Of a DNA stretch of 64,000 bases, positions 8,878 to 18,617 are shown piece after piece. Where the stretch lies: the NCBI GenBank assembly GCA_041675325.1, contig JBAYUG010000001.1, positions 62,001 through 126,000 of the forward strand, in the 5' to 3' direction. The notes under the pieces were generated by a model. The model saw only the letters and a list, made by a program, of their open reading frames with translations, did no database searches and was not told where the DNA came from. Position 1 is the first letter of the stretch, and every line of letters begins with the position of its first letter. Origin of the DNA: CAIKZJ01 sp041675325. GTDB lineage: Bacteria > Bacteroidota > Ignavibacteria > Tepidaquicellales > Tepidaquicellaceae. The position numbers were made by a program, and so were the translations under genes.

Positions 8878-10323
8878 TTATACTTCGTAATAAAGATGGA
8901 ATTCGTATGGATGCGGTCTGAGCTGAACTTCCTTGACTTCTTTTTCCATTTTATAATCTATCCAAGTCTTAATAATATCTTCGGTGAAGACGCCTCCTTT
9001 AAGAAGGAAGTCGTGGTCTCTCTGAAGATTATCGAGTGAAATTTCAAGAGAGCCGGGAGCCTGACGAATTTCTTTTTTCTCTGCTTCGCTGAGATGATAG
9101 ATATCTTTATCAACATGCGGACCCGGGTCGATTTTATTTTCAACACCATCAAGACCTGCAAGAAGTATTGCAGCAAAAGCAAGGTACGGATTTGCAGTGC
9201 CATCGGGGCAACGGAATTCAATACGTTTTGCTTTCGGGCTGTTTGAATAAGTTGGTATTCTGATACATGCGCTTCTGTTACGCATTGAATACACAAGGTT
9301 CACGGGTGCTTCGTATCCCGGAACAAGGCGCTTGTAAGAATTTGTAGTCGGGTTTGTAAAAGCAAGGAGAGAAGGCGCATGCTTCAATAAACCGCCGATA
9401 AAATGAACTGCCATTTCGCTAAGTCCTGCGTACTGATCGCCGGCAAATAGAGGTTTACCGTTTTTCCAGAGAGAAACGTGAGTATGCATACCGCTGCCAT
9501 TATCGCCGAAGATTGGCTTTGGCATGAAGGTAGCGGTCTTTCCTGCTTCGCGAGCTGTATTTTTAACAACGTATTTGAAAGTCTGAAGATTATCCGCAGC
9601 TTCAAGTAGAGGTCCGAACCTGAAATCAATTTCGCTTTGTCCAGCGGTTGCGACTTCATGGTGCTGAACTTCGACATCTATGCCGAGGTTGATAAGATTT
9701 TCAACCATCTGATTTCTAAGGTCGTTTGTAGAATCCGACGGAGGAACAGGGAAATAACCTTCTTTAACTTTAATTTTATGTCCAAGGTTTGCTTCTGCTT
9801 CCGAGCCTGTATTCCAGAAACCTTCGCGGGAATCAATTCTGTACCAGCTTGAATATTCATTGATGTTATAAGCGACATGGTCAAGAATAAAGAACTCCGC
9901 TTCGGGTCCGAAGTGTGCGACATCGGCAACGCCTGTTGATTTCATGTACTCGACTGCTTTTCGGGCAATAAGGCGCGGGTCTCTTTCGTAGGGCAGCATA
10001 GTCATTGGGTCAACGATATCGCAGATTATGTAAAGAGATTTATGTTTTATGAACGGATCAATCTTTGCAGTTGTGGCATCGGGCATGACAAGCATGTCGG
10101 ATTCATCGATAGACTTCCATCCACGGATAGAAGAACCATCGAAGCCGAGTCCTTCGTAGAAACTAGATTCTTCGAGTTTATCTGCCGGAATGGAGAAATG
10201 CTGCCACTGACCGGGCATATCGGTGAATCTAAAGTCTATCATTTTAATTTCTTTTTCCTTGATGAGTTTGAATACGTCCTGTACTCTTTTGAGCTTTTCC
10301 TTTTGTTCTTCTATGTTGTTCAT
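8878..10323 (-). CDS. glnA: Type I glutamine synthetase
   Basis: ATP-dependent ligation of ammonia to glutamate, normally as a cytosolic dodecamer. 481 residues, a normal GSI length. Motifs include GFDGSSIRGW (N-terminal signature), HFGPEAEFF, GSGMHTHVSLW, the ATP-binding KPIFGDNGSG stretch and NRSACIRIP. The loop around Tyr409 (KDIYHLSEAEK) aligns with the adenylylation loop of GSI-beta enzymes, so control by adenylylation is possible but not shown. It heads a minus-strand run with thyX and a DUF4239 gene. Confidence 0.96.
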   Translation of the reverse strand: MNNIEEQKEKLKRVQDVFKLIKEKEIKMIDFRFTDMPGQWQHFSIPADKLEESSFYEGLGFDGSSIRGWKSIDESDMLVMPDATTAKIDPFIKHKSLYIICDIVDPMTMLPYERDPRLIARKAVEYMKSTGVADVAHFGPEAEFFILDHVAYNINEYSSWYRIDSREGFWNTGSEAEANLGHKIKVKEGYFPVPPSDSTNDLRNQMVENLINLGIDVEVQHHEVATAGQSEIDFRFGPLLEAADNLQTFKYVVKNTAREAGKTATFMPKPIFGDNGSGMHTHVSLWKNGKPLFAGDQYAGLSEMAVHFIGGLLKHAPSLLAFTNPTTNSYKRLVPGYEAPVNLVYSMRNRSACIRIPTYSNSPKAKRIEFRCPDGTANPYLAFAAILLAGLDGVENKIDPGPHVDKDIYHLSEAEKKEIRQAPGSLEISLDNLQRDHDFLLKGGVFTEDIIKTWIDYKMEKEVKEVQLRPHPYEFHLYYEV

Positions 10324-10426
10324 TCTTATAGTGATTATTTTTATTTGATTAAAGCAAGATAGTAAAAATTGAGATTATATTTTAGTATAAAAGAAACGAG
10401 GGGGGAGAAATAGAATACTTTGAGAA

Positions 10427-10489
10427 AAATAATAGAACGCGGATTTTCACGGATTAAACAGATGAACACGGATAGTAATTTTTTGCTAT
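10427..10489. repeat. Interspersed GATTTTCACGGAT-type repeat
   Basis: AATAGAACGCGGATTTTCACGGATTAAACAGATGAACACGGAT matches the repeats at 7027, 13950, 55195, 56890 and 57150. It sits between glnA and the DUF2851 gene and carries no open frame of note. Confidence 0.75.
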
Positions 10490-10544
10490 GAGCACCACAA
10501 CATGACAATGAAAAAGTATGATTTACACTGATGAAATTACAATA

Positions 10545-11936
10545 TTAATATAAGATGATGCGGAGGGCTTCAGAGACGGCAAACTTATCGAAGACTTTTT
10601 CGCCGATTTTGCATTCGCCGCAATTGCCGTGAACGCAGAAAAAATTGTGGAGGTGGATGAGTCCCTGAGATTCGGCGATGGTTTTTGATGGATACTCAAG
10701 CTGTGATTTCATGACTTTAAGGACGCTGTTTTTGCTGTTATCTTTTGATGTTTTGTAAAGCTTTTTTACTTTGATAAAGAGTTCTTCGTCGGAGAAAACT
10801 TTTGAGTATGAGTAGAGTAAAGGAATTACTACGTTTATGATGATATCGCTGACGCGGTCCTTTCCGATAGCGGGAATTTCGTTCTTTGAGGGTTTATTGA
10901 AATCGTAATTATGTTTCCAGAAATCAGATGTTTCGATAGAAAGAAATATGTCTGTTAAATCTCTGAAAGTATTAGAGCTGTTTTTAAAACAGAAGACGAT
11001 ACGCTTGAAGAGGTCTTCTTTCAGTATTTCACGGAGGAAAGCCGAGGCATAAGCAATTCTGAGCGTCGGGAAGTTCAAGGGACGCAGACGGAAAAAATGC
11101 CACTCAGAGCGATGCATGGACTCGAATTTCAGCTTTGGCTGAAGCGACTTCCATGCAGCGGACAAATTGATGTAGTAGTCGCTGTTAAAATCGTGTGACA
11201 GGAAACCAGCGGTACCAAACAAAATTGATTCAACATGCGAGAGCACATCAGAATATTTTTTCACCTTTCTGATATCGATTGATTTTGCGAGAGTAAGAAA
11301 CTGCGATTTGTTTTTAGAGAAGCCGAGAGCTTCAAGAATGAATTCAAACAGAACTTTTTCCCAGGCATCTTTTTTAGAATCATAATGCAAATCATTTTCA
11401 AGATGAGAGATGCGAGATTTCAGACGCTCGGCACGGTAGTTGAGCCTTAACATACCTACATCATTAATCCAATCCTTTTTTAGTTCGGTACCTGCAACAT
11501 GATTCTGCCCGAAACAAGGCAGCTTAAACTTTGGGGAAGGATTATTAATTATATCTTTCCAAATATCGTGAATTGATTTTGTAAGGAACTCAGAAAGAAC
11601 GACGGTTGGAATGAGGCGGCTACTTTCGGATGAAGACACTGATTCTTTATCACTCCAGAAAACCACATGAAGAATTACTTTATTGTACCGTGGGTCGCTT
11701 TTATGATTGTGGGAATTCCAGTCTGAAAAATTTTGATGAATTTCAACATCGCCCGAAAACAGTACATCATCAATCTGCACGAGTGCATCTTTAAAATCGG
11801 CTCCGGAATCTGCATTAGGGATTCCGAAATTAATGATTTTCACACGCTTGTTGTCAGTGGTTTTTAGTCCCTTATAATACTCTTCATTGACCCAAATACG
11901 GGAAATGAAGCTCTCGTTCAGATTGAGTTTTTTCAT
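10545..11936 (-). CDS. DUF2851 family protein
   Basis: 463 residues. The N-terminal half shows the DUF2851 pattern: FISRIWVNEEY, the GIPNADSGADFKDA segment, DVEIHQNFSDWNSHNHKSDPRYNKVILHVVFW in three short conserved blocks with E, H and D residues that could form a nuclease-like site, then TVVLSE. The C-terminus ends with a cysteine group (FFCVHGNCGECKIG) resembling a metal-binding or iron-sulphur motif. The family is nearly universal in Bacteroidota but has no assigned function. It is a single gene, divergent from the lipoprotein gene at 12000. Confidence 0.85.
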   Translation of the reverse strand: MKKLNLNESFISRIWVNEEYYKGLKTTDNKRVKIINFGIPNADSGADFKDALVQIDDVLFSGDVEIHQNFSDWNSHNHKSDPRYNKVILHVVFWSDKESVSSSESSRLIPTVVLSEFLTKSIHDIWKDIINNPSPKFKLPCFGQNHVAGTELKKDWINDVGMLRLNYRAERLKSRISHLENDLHYDSKKDAWEKVLFEFILEALGFSKNKSQFLTLAKSIDIRKVKKYSDVLSHVESILFGTAGFLSHDFNSDYYINLSAAWKSLQPKLKFESMHRSEWHFFRLRPLNFPTLRIAYASAFLREILKEDLFKRIVFCFKNSSNTFRDLTDIFLSIETSDFWKHNYDFNKPSKNEIPAIGKDRVSDIIINVVIPLLYSYSKVFSDEELFIKVKKLYKTSKDNSKNSVLKVMKSQLEYPSKTIAESQGLIHLHNFFCVHGNCGECKIGEKVFDKFAVSEALRIILY

Positions 11937-11999
11937 TAATATTTAAGGAATAATTGATTAAATTACACAAAATTAATTAAAAAACAAATAAATAAGAAA

Positions 12000-12671
12000 A
12001 TGTTAAAAACCGGATTTAATTTATTATTAGCAATATTATTTGCGATCATGATAATCTCTTGCGGCAAGCAAGAACAGAAACAAAACACAGAAGAAGAATA
12101 CTTAAGTACTGCAAAGAGTTTGTACGACAGTGCAGTAGCGAAGAACGACAACGAACTTTTTAATCAGTCTATTAAGAAATACAAAGAGTTTATAGAAAAA
12201 TATCCTAAATCAGACAAGGTAATATTCGCATACAATCAGATTGCAGGAATAAGTTTTGACAACCTGAAGAATTATCCCGAAGCGATTAATATATATAAGA
12301 CCATATACGAGAAATATCCAGACAAGAAAGAAGCAAAGCAATCATTGTTCATGGTTGCATTCATATATGATGAGACATTAAAAGATAAGGAAAACGCAAA
12401 GGCAAGCTACAGGCTTTTCCTTGAAAAATATCCAAAAGATGCAGACGAAAACGACAAGATGAGTGAATCAGCAAGAAGAATGCTTGAAGTGCTTGAGACG
12501 GGAAAATCGATTGAAGAACTCATTCTTCAAAATGCAGGAAAAGAAGAGACAAAGACAGAAACAAAAACCGAAGTAAAAAAGGAAACGAAACAAGATCCTA
12601 ACTTAGACAGCAAACCACCAAAAACGAGAGCTATAGAAGAACGCAAAGAACAAGAAGAGCAGAAGAAATAA
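12000..12671 (+). CDS. Tetratricopeptide-repeat lipoprotein
   Basis: 223 residues. An N-terminal signal with lipobox IISC (Cys21) predicts a lipid-anchored envelope protein. Residues 35-165 contain three TPR-like repeats, each ending in a YPK/YPD-type turn, similar to the TPR part of BamD/YbgF-like proteins. The last 50 residues are a charged, K/E/T-rich low-complexity tail. It probably has a structural or scaffold role at the outer membrane; no specific partner can be named. An intrinsic terminator follows directly. Confidence 0.75.
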   Translation: MLKTGFNLLLAILFAIMIISCGKQEQKQNTEEEYLSTAKSLYDSAVAKNDNELFNQSIKKYKEFIEKYPKSDKVIFAYNQIAGISFDNLKNYPEAINIYKTIYEKYPDKKEAKQSLFMVAFIYDETLKDKENAKASYRLFLEKYPKDADENDKMSESARRMLEVLETGKSIEELILQNAGKEETKTETKTEVKKETKQDPNLDSKPPKTRAIEERKEQEEQKK

Positions 12672-12685
12672 CAAAGAATTTTATT

Positions 12686-12727
12686 AATGCCGTTTCAGAA
12701 TTTTATTTTGGAACGGCATTTTTATTT
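12686..12727 (+). terminator. Rho-independent terminator after the TPR lipoprotein gene
   Basis: AATGCCGTT and AACGGCATT form a 9-bp stem with a loop of about 16 bases and a T-rich tail at 12719-12727. The next gene starts with GTG only 8 bases further on, so that gene needs its own initiation signal or read-through. Confidence 0.8.
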
Positions 12728-12734
12728 ACAATAG

Positions 12735-13703
12735 GTGAAAAACAACAACGAATATTCAAAATACTTAAATCCATCCGCGCTTTCAAAGCTTTCAAACCTT
12801 GAGCTAAAGGCTAAGTTTGTCGTCGAAGGATTCATGACGGGTCTGCACAAATCTCCATACCACGGCTTCAGCGTAGAATTTGCAGAACACCGACAGTACA
12901 TGCCGGGGGATGACCTGAAGCATCTTGACTGGAAGGTATATGCAAGGACAGATAAGTATTTTATAAAACAGTACGAAGAAGAAACAAATCTGAAAGCATA
13001 CATACTGCTTGATATTAGCAAGTCGATGGACTTTTCATATTCAAAAGTTTCAAAAAGCACATCGCTGAAGAAACTGTTTTCAAAGGAGAAGAAAGTAAAG
13101 GAAGAAACGGGAATAACAAAGCTTGAATACGGGTCATACGTTGCAGCATCACTTGCTTATTTAATGCTGTTACAGAGAGATGCTGTATCGCTAGCGGTAT
13201 ATGACACAAAGATAAGAAAGTTCATACCTGCACGTTCGACCAATGCAAACCTAAAGCTAATATTAAAAGAACTTGCAAACGTAAAATCTACAGAAGCAAC
13301 GGGAACAGCGGAATGCCTGAACATAATTGCCGACAAGATAAACAGAAGAGGAATAATAATCATAATAAGCGACCTGTTTGACAATCAGGAAGAGGTGATG
13401 AAATCGCTGAGGCATTTCAGGTATGACAAGAATGAGGTAATACTTTTTCATGTGCTTGACCCGATAGAGATGTCATTTATAGATTCAGCGCCCGTAAGGC
13501 TTATAGATTCGGAAACGAAGGAGGAATTATTTTCTCAGCCAGCAGATGTCAAGAAAGAGTACGAGAAGATGATGAGAAATTTCACGGAGAAATACAAATC
13601 AGAATGCGTTAAGAACAACATAGATTACGTACTGCTTACGACAGAATCGCCATTTGATACAGCATTGCTGAAATACCTAAACAAGAGAAGAAAGAGTTAC
13701 TGA
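12735..13703 (+). CDS. DUF58 domain protein
   Basis: 322 residues with a GTG start. The DUF58 signature is clear: FVEGFMTGLHKSPYHG near the N-terminus, FAEHRQYMPGDDLKHLDWKVYAR, then the vWA-like ILLDISKSMDF segment with a MIDAS-type DxSxS, and a C-terminal Rossmann-like half. The family usually sits with MoxR-type AAA ATPases and BatA/B proteins and is thought to take part in assembling or chaperoning metal-containing or envelope proteins. None of those partners is adjacent here. Confidence 0.88.
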   Translation: MKNNNEYSKYLNPSALSKLSNLELKAKFVVEGFMTGLHKSPYHGFSVEFAEHRQYMPGDDLKHLDWKVYARTDKYFIKQYEEETNLKAYILLDISKSMDFSYSKVSKSTSLKKLFSKEKKVKEETGITKLEYGSYVAASLAYLMLLQRDAVSLAVYDTKIRKFIPARSTNANLKLILKELANVKSTEATGTAECLNIIADKINRRGIIIIISDLFDNQEEVMKSLRHFRYDKNEVILFHVLDPIEMSFIDSAPVRLIDSETKEELFSQPADVKKEYEKMMRNFTEKYKSECVKNNIDYVLLTTESPFDTALLKYLNKRRKSY

Positions 13704-13732
13704 TTAAGAGCGTAGAAACAGGATATAAAGAA

Positions 13733-14060
13733 CGCACACCTGCCTGCTGCAGGCAGGCTGATAAGAGACGATGGATTATGATTTCCACTGATAAAGAATT
13801 TTGTTTTTATTGCTTACAAACAGAAACAGGTCAAAAGAGCGCACACCTGCCTAAAGTCTGACCTGCTGCAGGCAGGCTGATAAGAGACGATGGATTATGA
13901 TTGCCACTGATAAAGAACTTTGTTTTTAGGACTTAAGAAACGAGAAATAATTGAACGCTGATTTACGCTGATTATGCGGATAGGCACGGATTTGATTTTA
14001 GGCTTAAGAGCAGAAACAGTGCATAAGAGCGCACACTGATTAAGAACAATGTGGTGTAAC
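13733..14060. repeat. Tandemly arranged interspersed repeats with CTGCAG palindromes
   Basis: Three related blocks: GCACACCTGCCTGCTGCAGGCAGGCTGATAAGAGACGATGG in pieces at 13733 and 13841, each followed by ATTATGATTnCCACTGATAAAGAA, and a shorter GCACACTGATTAAGAAC at about 14031. An ACGCTGATTTACGCTGAT block lies at about 13954. The inner palindrome TGCCTGCTGCAGGCA contains CTGCAG. An inverted copy is found near 62240-62300. This fills the 380-bp gap, and no gene is seen. Confidence 0.8.
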
Positions 14061-14085
14061 AAAAATTTGAGAGAATCAGATAAAC

Positions 14086-15378
14086 TTAATTATAAATTCT
14101 AATTCGAGTTCTTTCATCCCAGATAGGTGTAGTCAGGCGGTAATCACCAAATCCTGTATGATCGACAAAAATATACTGCCTGTTGATATCGTAATAGGTC
14201 CAGATTTCATAAGGTTTTGAGTCGCTTTCAAACGGATGTCTATCGATTACGCTGGGATTGCCGTAAATAATGAAAACCATACCCATATCAGTTTTCCATC
14301 CGTCAACGTAGTGAGAATATCTTTCGTTGGCAATTTTAATACGGTTATAATACTCCATCATTATTTCATTCTTCGGAGTTCTTGGAGACGGGTCTATACT
14401 CTTCCAGAATTTTATAAATCGTTTTAGCCTTTCTTCATTATTAGCTGCATCATTAATATGATCAAGTTCTTTTGTTGTAGCAATATACTGCAGCTGTTTT
14501 ACTGCTTCATCGAGGTCTTTAACTGTTATAGGAACATCGCCCCATCTATAAACGAACTTTGTTTCGGTAATCTCTTTTGAGCCGTCAAAAATTTTAAGCG
14601 TATAGCTGCCGATAGTATAATCAACCGTATTAAGCTTAACTATAACAGGATTCTTTCCTTTTTTAATGTTGACTGATATTGTAGTATCGAAAATCACTCT
14701 GTCTTTATCGTCCACTGTAGTAAGCCTGAAAACTTTTATAACTTCTTCGTCAGTATTATTTTGAATTTCAGAAAAAATATAAAAGTTTTCTATGGTGCCA
14801 ATATTACCGCTTATAAGGGGAGTTATTTCCTGTTCGCCTTTTGAGTCGATGGAATAATCAGACAGGAGCATAATATCAGAGGCAAGTATCCTGTCTGTTT
14901 TGGGGTCTCTAACATTAACAGAAAAATTCTTAATGTATTCATTTCCTGAATTTCTGTCTTTAAGAGAAAAATTCACTTTATAGAAACCCGATTTCAGGAT
15001 ATAGTTTTTAAGATTAGTTACAGACTGCTCGGTGATATTTTTCTGTTCGTTTTTAGTACTATTTAATTTTTCCGTGTAGGTCTGAGTAAAAATCTGCTGA
15101 TCAAGAAAATCTTTTATGATAATTCTTAGGTCGAAAGAAGCCTCATAGTTATCGTTTGAGCCGATTTTTTTGAACTGAAGATTTTCAAGAGGAATTTCTA
15201 TATAAACATCGAGCCTTCCGACGGATGAATCAAGCGGATAAAAGACGAGAGGGTCGAGATAGAAATATTCTTTTCCCACGTTCAGGTTCTGAAGCGGGTT
15301 TTCTTTACCCTGTGCCTGAAGCTGCAGAGCAGACAGGCAGTAAACGATAACAACGAGCAATAATATTCTGTTTTTCAT
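14086..15378 (-). CDS. GWxTD domain-containing protein
   Basis: 430 residues with a signal peptide (about 1-22, cleavage after LQAQ). Most of the protein is a beta-rich periplasmic region. The C-terminal GWxTD domain (about 320-430) shows the defining GWKTDMGMVFIIYGNP motif and the conserved YEIWTYY ending. The domain is found in FCB-group bacteria and its function is not established. The stop lies at 14086 and the start 16 bp downstream of rimO, so the two genes are probably co-transcribed. Confidence 0.85.
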   Translation of the reverse strand: MKNRILLLVVIVYCLSALQLQAQGKENPLQNLNVGKEYFYLDPLVFYPLDSSVGRLDVYIEIPLENLQFKKIGSNDNYEASFDLRIIIKDFLDQQIFTQTYTEKLNSTKNEQKNITEQSVTNLKNYILKSGFYKVNFSLKDRNSGNEYIKNFSVNVRDPKTDRILASDIMLLSDYSIDSKGEQEITPLISGNIGTIENFYIFSEIQNNTDEEVIKVFRLTTVDDKDRVIFDTTISVNIKKGKNPVIVKLNTVDYTIGSYTLKIFDGSKEITETKFVYRWGDVPITVKDLDEAVKQLQYIATTKELDHINDAANNEERLKRFIKFWKSIDPSPRTPKNEIMMEYYNRIKIANERYSHYVDGWKTDMGMVFIIYGNPSVIDRHPFESDSKPYEIWTYYDINRQYIFVDHTGFGDYRLTTPIWDERTRIRIYN

Positions 15379-15394
15379 AATCCTGATATTTTAG

Positions 15395-16699
15395 TTATGA
15401 ATAAATTTCCCCAAATAAATCAAACTCTTCATAGTCGAAAATCTTAACGTCATAAAAGTTACCTTCTATCAATTTCTTGTTAGATTTAATGTAAACTTCC
15501 TGGTCAATTTCCGGAGCATCCTTATAAGTTCTGCCGATGTAGTAATCGAAATCTTTTCTGTCAATGATAACTCTGCAGACCCGATTGAGCATAACTCGGT
15601 TTTTCTTTTCGGAAACCTTTTTCTGAATGTCGAGAATTTTCTTATGGCGACTGTTCTTTTCACGCTGTGAAGCATCATCTTTGTACGTATGTGCATGAGT
15701 ACCTTCTTCGTGAGAATAAGTGAAAACGCCGAGTCTGTCGAACTCAAAATCCTTTACAAAATCAGCAAGCTCTTTTACATCATCTTCTGTTTCACCAGGG
15801 TGGCCGACGAGAAGTGTTGTTCTGATAGCGATGTCCTCAACTTTGATTCTAAGGGACTCAAGAAGATGTATCTGCTGTTTCTTAGTGATACCGCGTCTCA
15901 TTATCTTAAGCATATTATCGGAAATGTGCTGAATGGGAATGTCGATATACTTACATACTTTTTCATTGTTTGCGATGATATCAATCAACCCATCGGGAAA
16001 GCGGGAGGGATAGGCATACATGAGGCGAATCCATTCGATACCTTGAATATTAGAAAGGGCTTCGAGAACTTTTGCAATTTCGCGTTTGCGGTTAATATCC
16101 ATACCCCAGTAAGTTGTATCCTGTCCTATAACCAGCAATTCTTTAATACCTTTATCAGAAAGCTTTTTTGCTTCGTCAATAATTTCTTTCAATGGTTTTG
16201 AAATGTGACCGCCGCGCATAATAGGAATTGCACAGAATGAACACGGGTTATCGCAGCCGTCGCTTATTTTCAAGTATGCATAGTGTTTAGTGGAAAGCGA
16301 GCGTTCACCGATAAGATTCTTCTTATAATCTATACCCATTGTATTAAGAATATCATACATTGTTTTCGGTTTGCTGGTAGCACCGAAATATTTATCGACA
16401 TCAGGAATTTCAACTTTAAGCTCCTCCATATACCTATCGGAAAGGCATCCTGCAACGTAAACATTTTTAAGCTTGCCCTGCTGTTTGTTTTCGACTGCGG
16501 CAAGGATAGTATTAATTGACTCTTCTTTTGCGGGCTGAATAAATCCGCAAGTATTGATAATCACGGTGTTTGCTTTGTTCTCATCCTCAACAATTTCCAC
16601 GTTACCATTTTTTAGCTGCGCGGAAATATGTTCTGAATCAACGAGATTCTTGGAACACCCGAGTGTAATAATCTTTACTTTGTCATTTTTAACTTTCAT
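15395..16699 (-). CDS. rimO: Ribosomal protein S12 methylthiotransferase
   Basis: Radical SAM methylthiotransferase that modifies an aspartate of ribosomal protein S12. 434 residues. The N-terminal UPF0004 domain has three cysteines (in LGCSKN, NTCGFIQPAKEE and VAGCLSDRY) for the auxiliary cluster. The radical SAM motif is DGCDNPCSFCAIPIMRGGH, which distinguishes RimO from MiaB, and a TRAM-like domain ends the protein. The gene leads a probable pair with the GWxTD gene. Confidence 0.95.
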   Translation of the reverse strand: MKVKNDKVKIITLGCSKNLVDSEHISAQLKNGNVEIVEDENKANTVIINTCGFIQPAKEESINTILAAVENKQQGKLKNVYVAGCLSDRYMEELKVEIPDVDKYFGATSKPKTMYDILNTMGIDYKKNLIGERSLSTKHYAYLKISDGCDNPCSFCAIPIMRGGHISKPLKEIIDEAKKLSDKGIKELLVIGQDTTYWGMDINRKREIAKVLEALSNIQGIEWIRLMYAYPSRFPDGLIDIIANNEKVCKYIDIPIQHISDNMLKIMRRGITKKQQIHLLESLRIKVEDIAIRTTLLVGHPGETEDDVKELADFVKDFEFDRLGVFTYSHEEGTHAHTYKDDASQREKNSRHKKILDIQKKVSEKKNRVMLNRVCRVIIDRKDFDYYIGRTYKDAPEIDQEVYIKSNKKLIEGNFYDVKIFDYEEFDLFGEIYS

Positions 16700-16739
16700 T
16701 GAAGTAATTTACATCTATTCTAAATAACAAAATATGGAA

Positions 16740-16860
16740 TACGGTCGTTGCATGGCGAACAAAGAATTTAAGTATCTAGAACGCACAAAGCAAAAAATAA
16801 AAAGATAAGACAGCACACTGATAAGAAATGATGACGACTGATTTTTGCTGATTAATAAAG
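16740..16860. repeat. Degenerate interspersed repeat
   Basis: Contains AGAACGCACAAAG, GCACACTGATAAGAAATGATGACGACTG and ATTTTTGCTGATT, weak versions of the blocks seen at 13733-14060. It lies between rimO and the SDR gene. A TTG-initiated extension of the SDR frame into this repeat was not accepted as coding. Confidence 0.55.
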
Positions 16861-16955
16861 TAAAAGAGAATACAAATAACGCTTTATTCGGAAAATTATT
16901 TAAGTGTTTTTTGAAAAGTGAAGAAGATATATTTATAACAATAAAATATAAAAGT

Positions 16956-17717
16956 ATGAAAGAAATTTATTCTTTAAAGGGCAAGAAGGCATTAATAACA
17001 GGCGGAACAAAGGGCATCGGACTGGCAATAACAAAATTGTTTCTTGAGCTTGGTGCCGATGTATTTATAGCTGCGAGGAACAAAAACCTGATAAATGAAA
17101 TGATTAAAACGTACAAAGACAAAGAGCTTTCGGGAGTTGCTGCAGATATAAGCAAACTTCCGGGGATTGAAAAAATGATGAAGGAGGTTTTGAAGAAATG
17201 GGACAGGGTTGACATACTGGTAAACAATGCCGGGTTTAACATAAGAAAGAAATCGGTCGAATACACAGAAAAGGAATTCGACACCATAATAAACACCAAC
17301 CTCAAAAGCGTTTTCAGAATATCTGTAAGGATGCTGCCTTTGCTGATGAAATCAAAAAGCTCAACAATAGTAAATATTTCGTCTGTAGCGGGTATGACTG
17401 CATTGAAAACGGGGTCACCGTATGCAATAACAAAAGCAGGGATAATACAGGTTACGAAGAATCTCGCGGTTGAATGGGCACAGCACGGGATACGCGTGAA
17501 TACAATTGCACCGTGGTATATAAAGACTCCATTAACAGAAAAATTACTGAACGACAGGAAATATTTAAAATCCATACTTGAACGAACACCGATGGGGAGG
17601 TACGGCGAGACAGAAGAAGTTGCTAACGTAGCAGCATTTCTGGCTTCGGATGCATCGTCTTACGTAACAGGCCAATGCATAGCTGTTGACGGCGGATTTT
17701 CGGTATATGGGTTTTGA
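16956..17717 (+). CDS. Short-chain dehydrogenase/reductase (SDR)
   Basis: 253 residues from the ATG at 16956, a normal length for classical SDRs; the open frame continues upstream to a TTG but into repeat-like DNA. The Rossmann TGGTKGIG motif, NNAG, the catalytic Ser in NISSVAG, YAITK (Tyr and Lys) and a C-terminal DGGFS are all present. It most resembles tropinone-reductase-like or 3-oxoacyl-ACP-reductase-like SDRs. The natural substrate is unknown. It is a single gene. Confidence 0.88.
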   Translation: MKEIYSLKGKKALITGGTKGIGLAITKLFLELGADVFIAARNKNLINEMIKTYKDKELSGVAADISKLPGIEKMMKEVLKKWDRVDILVNNAGFNIRKKSVEYTEKEFDTIINTNLKSVFRISVRMLPLLMKSKSSTIVNISSVAGMTALKTGSPYAITKAGIIQVTKNLAVEWAQHGIRVNTIAPWYIKTPLTEKLLNDRKYLKSILERTPMGRYGETEEVANVAAFLASDASSYVTGQCIAVDGGFSVYGF

Positions 17718-17810
17718 TGGTGGATGGATATTAAGGACGAAGAATAAAGGACGGGATTACTATTATAAACACGGATTTATTCTCAATATAGAATATTAAT
17801 TATATCTATT

Positions 17811-18593
17811 TTATTTGCCTTTGAAGGAAGGGTGGCGCTTTTCCTTAAAGGATTTAATGCCTTCGAGATAATCTTCGCTGCAATATACTTTTCTTCTAAG
17901 GGACTCTATATGCTCGAATGCGTTTGGAGTTATAGGATGAGCGTTCGTAAGAATTCTGAACTGCTCTTTAATTACGCTGATTGAAAGAGGAGAATTGTAT
18001 GAGATTTTCTTTGCAAGATTGAATGTGAACTCTTCAATCTTATCATTTTCGACAATATGATTTACTATACCGAAGTGCAGGGCTGTTTCTGAATCGATAG
18101 GCGAGCCTGTAAAGAACATTTCCTTTGCATGGCTGAGTCCAAGACGATTTATAAAATGAAGTATGCCGCTTGCATTGTAGGGTACACCAATCTTTGCGGG
18201 TGTGATAGCAAATGAACAATCCGGTGTACCTATTACCATATCGCAAGTAATGGCGAGGTCGCAAGCACCGCCCCAGACACTTCCTTCAACCATTGCTATT
18301 ACGGGAGCCGGGAAAAGCTGGATAGCATTGAGTGCCTGTTCGAGCGGTTTTTCCTGACCGAGGGGGTCGATTCCATTGAGTGGAAGCTCATCTATATCAT
18401 GACCGGCTGACCATACTTTTGCGTTTTTCTCGGCACGAATGATAACGGCACGAACGCTTTGTTTTTCAAAATGGTGCAGATCAGAAACAACTGAAAGCAA
18501 GAGCTTTGAATTCATTGCATTCTTTTTAGAGGGATTATTAAAAGCTATAATTCCTATATCTTCTTTTACTTCCGAAAGTATCAGGTTATTCAT
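17811..18593 (-). CDS. scpB: Methylmalonyl-CoA decarboxylase (crotonase family)
   Basis: 260 residues of the enoyl-CoA hydratase/isomerase fold. It follows E. coli ScpB (YgfG) closely: the VWSAGHDIDELP oxyanion segment, MVEGSVWGGACDLAI, the GVPYN loop, and the end pattern RRKVYCSEDYLEGIKSF are characteristic of methylmalonyl-CoA decarboxylases rather than generic enoyl-CoA hydratases. It would convert methylmalonyl-CoA to propionyl-CoA. No mutase or CoA-transferase gene is adjacent, so its pathway must be completed elsewhere. It lies 24 bp downstream of mutS on the same strand. Confidence 0.85.
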   Translation of the reverse strand: MNNLILSEVKEDIGIIAFNNPSKKNAMNSKLLLSVVSDLHHFEKQSVRAVIIRAEKNAKVWSAGHDIDELPLNGIDPLGQEKPLEQALNAIQLFPAPVIAMVEGSVWGGACDLAITCDMVIGTPDCSFAITPAKIGVPYNASGILHFINRLGLSHAKEMFFTGSPIDSETALHFGIVNHIVENDKIEEFTFNLAKKISYNSPLSISVIKEQFRILTNAHPITPNAFEHIESLRRKVYCSEDYLEGIKSFKEKRHPSFKGK

Positions 18594-18617
18594 TTTTTTA
18601 AAATTAAATTCAATAGA

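Noticed and set aside
16845..16955. N-terminal extension of the SDR gene from a TTG
   Set aside because: The added residues come from repeat-like DNA and the normal SDR length and start fit the ATG at 16956.
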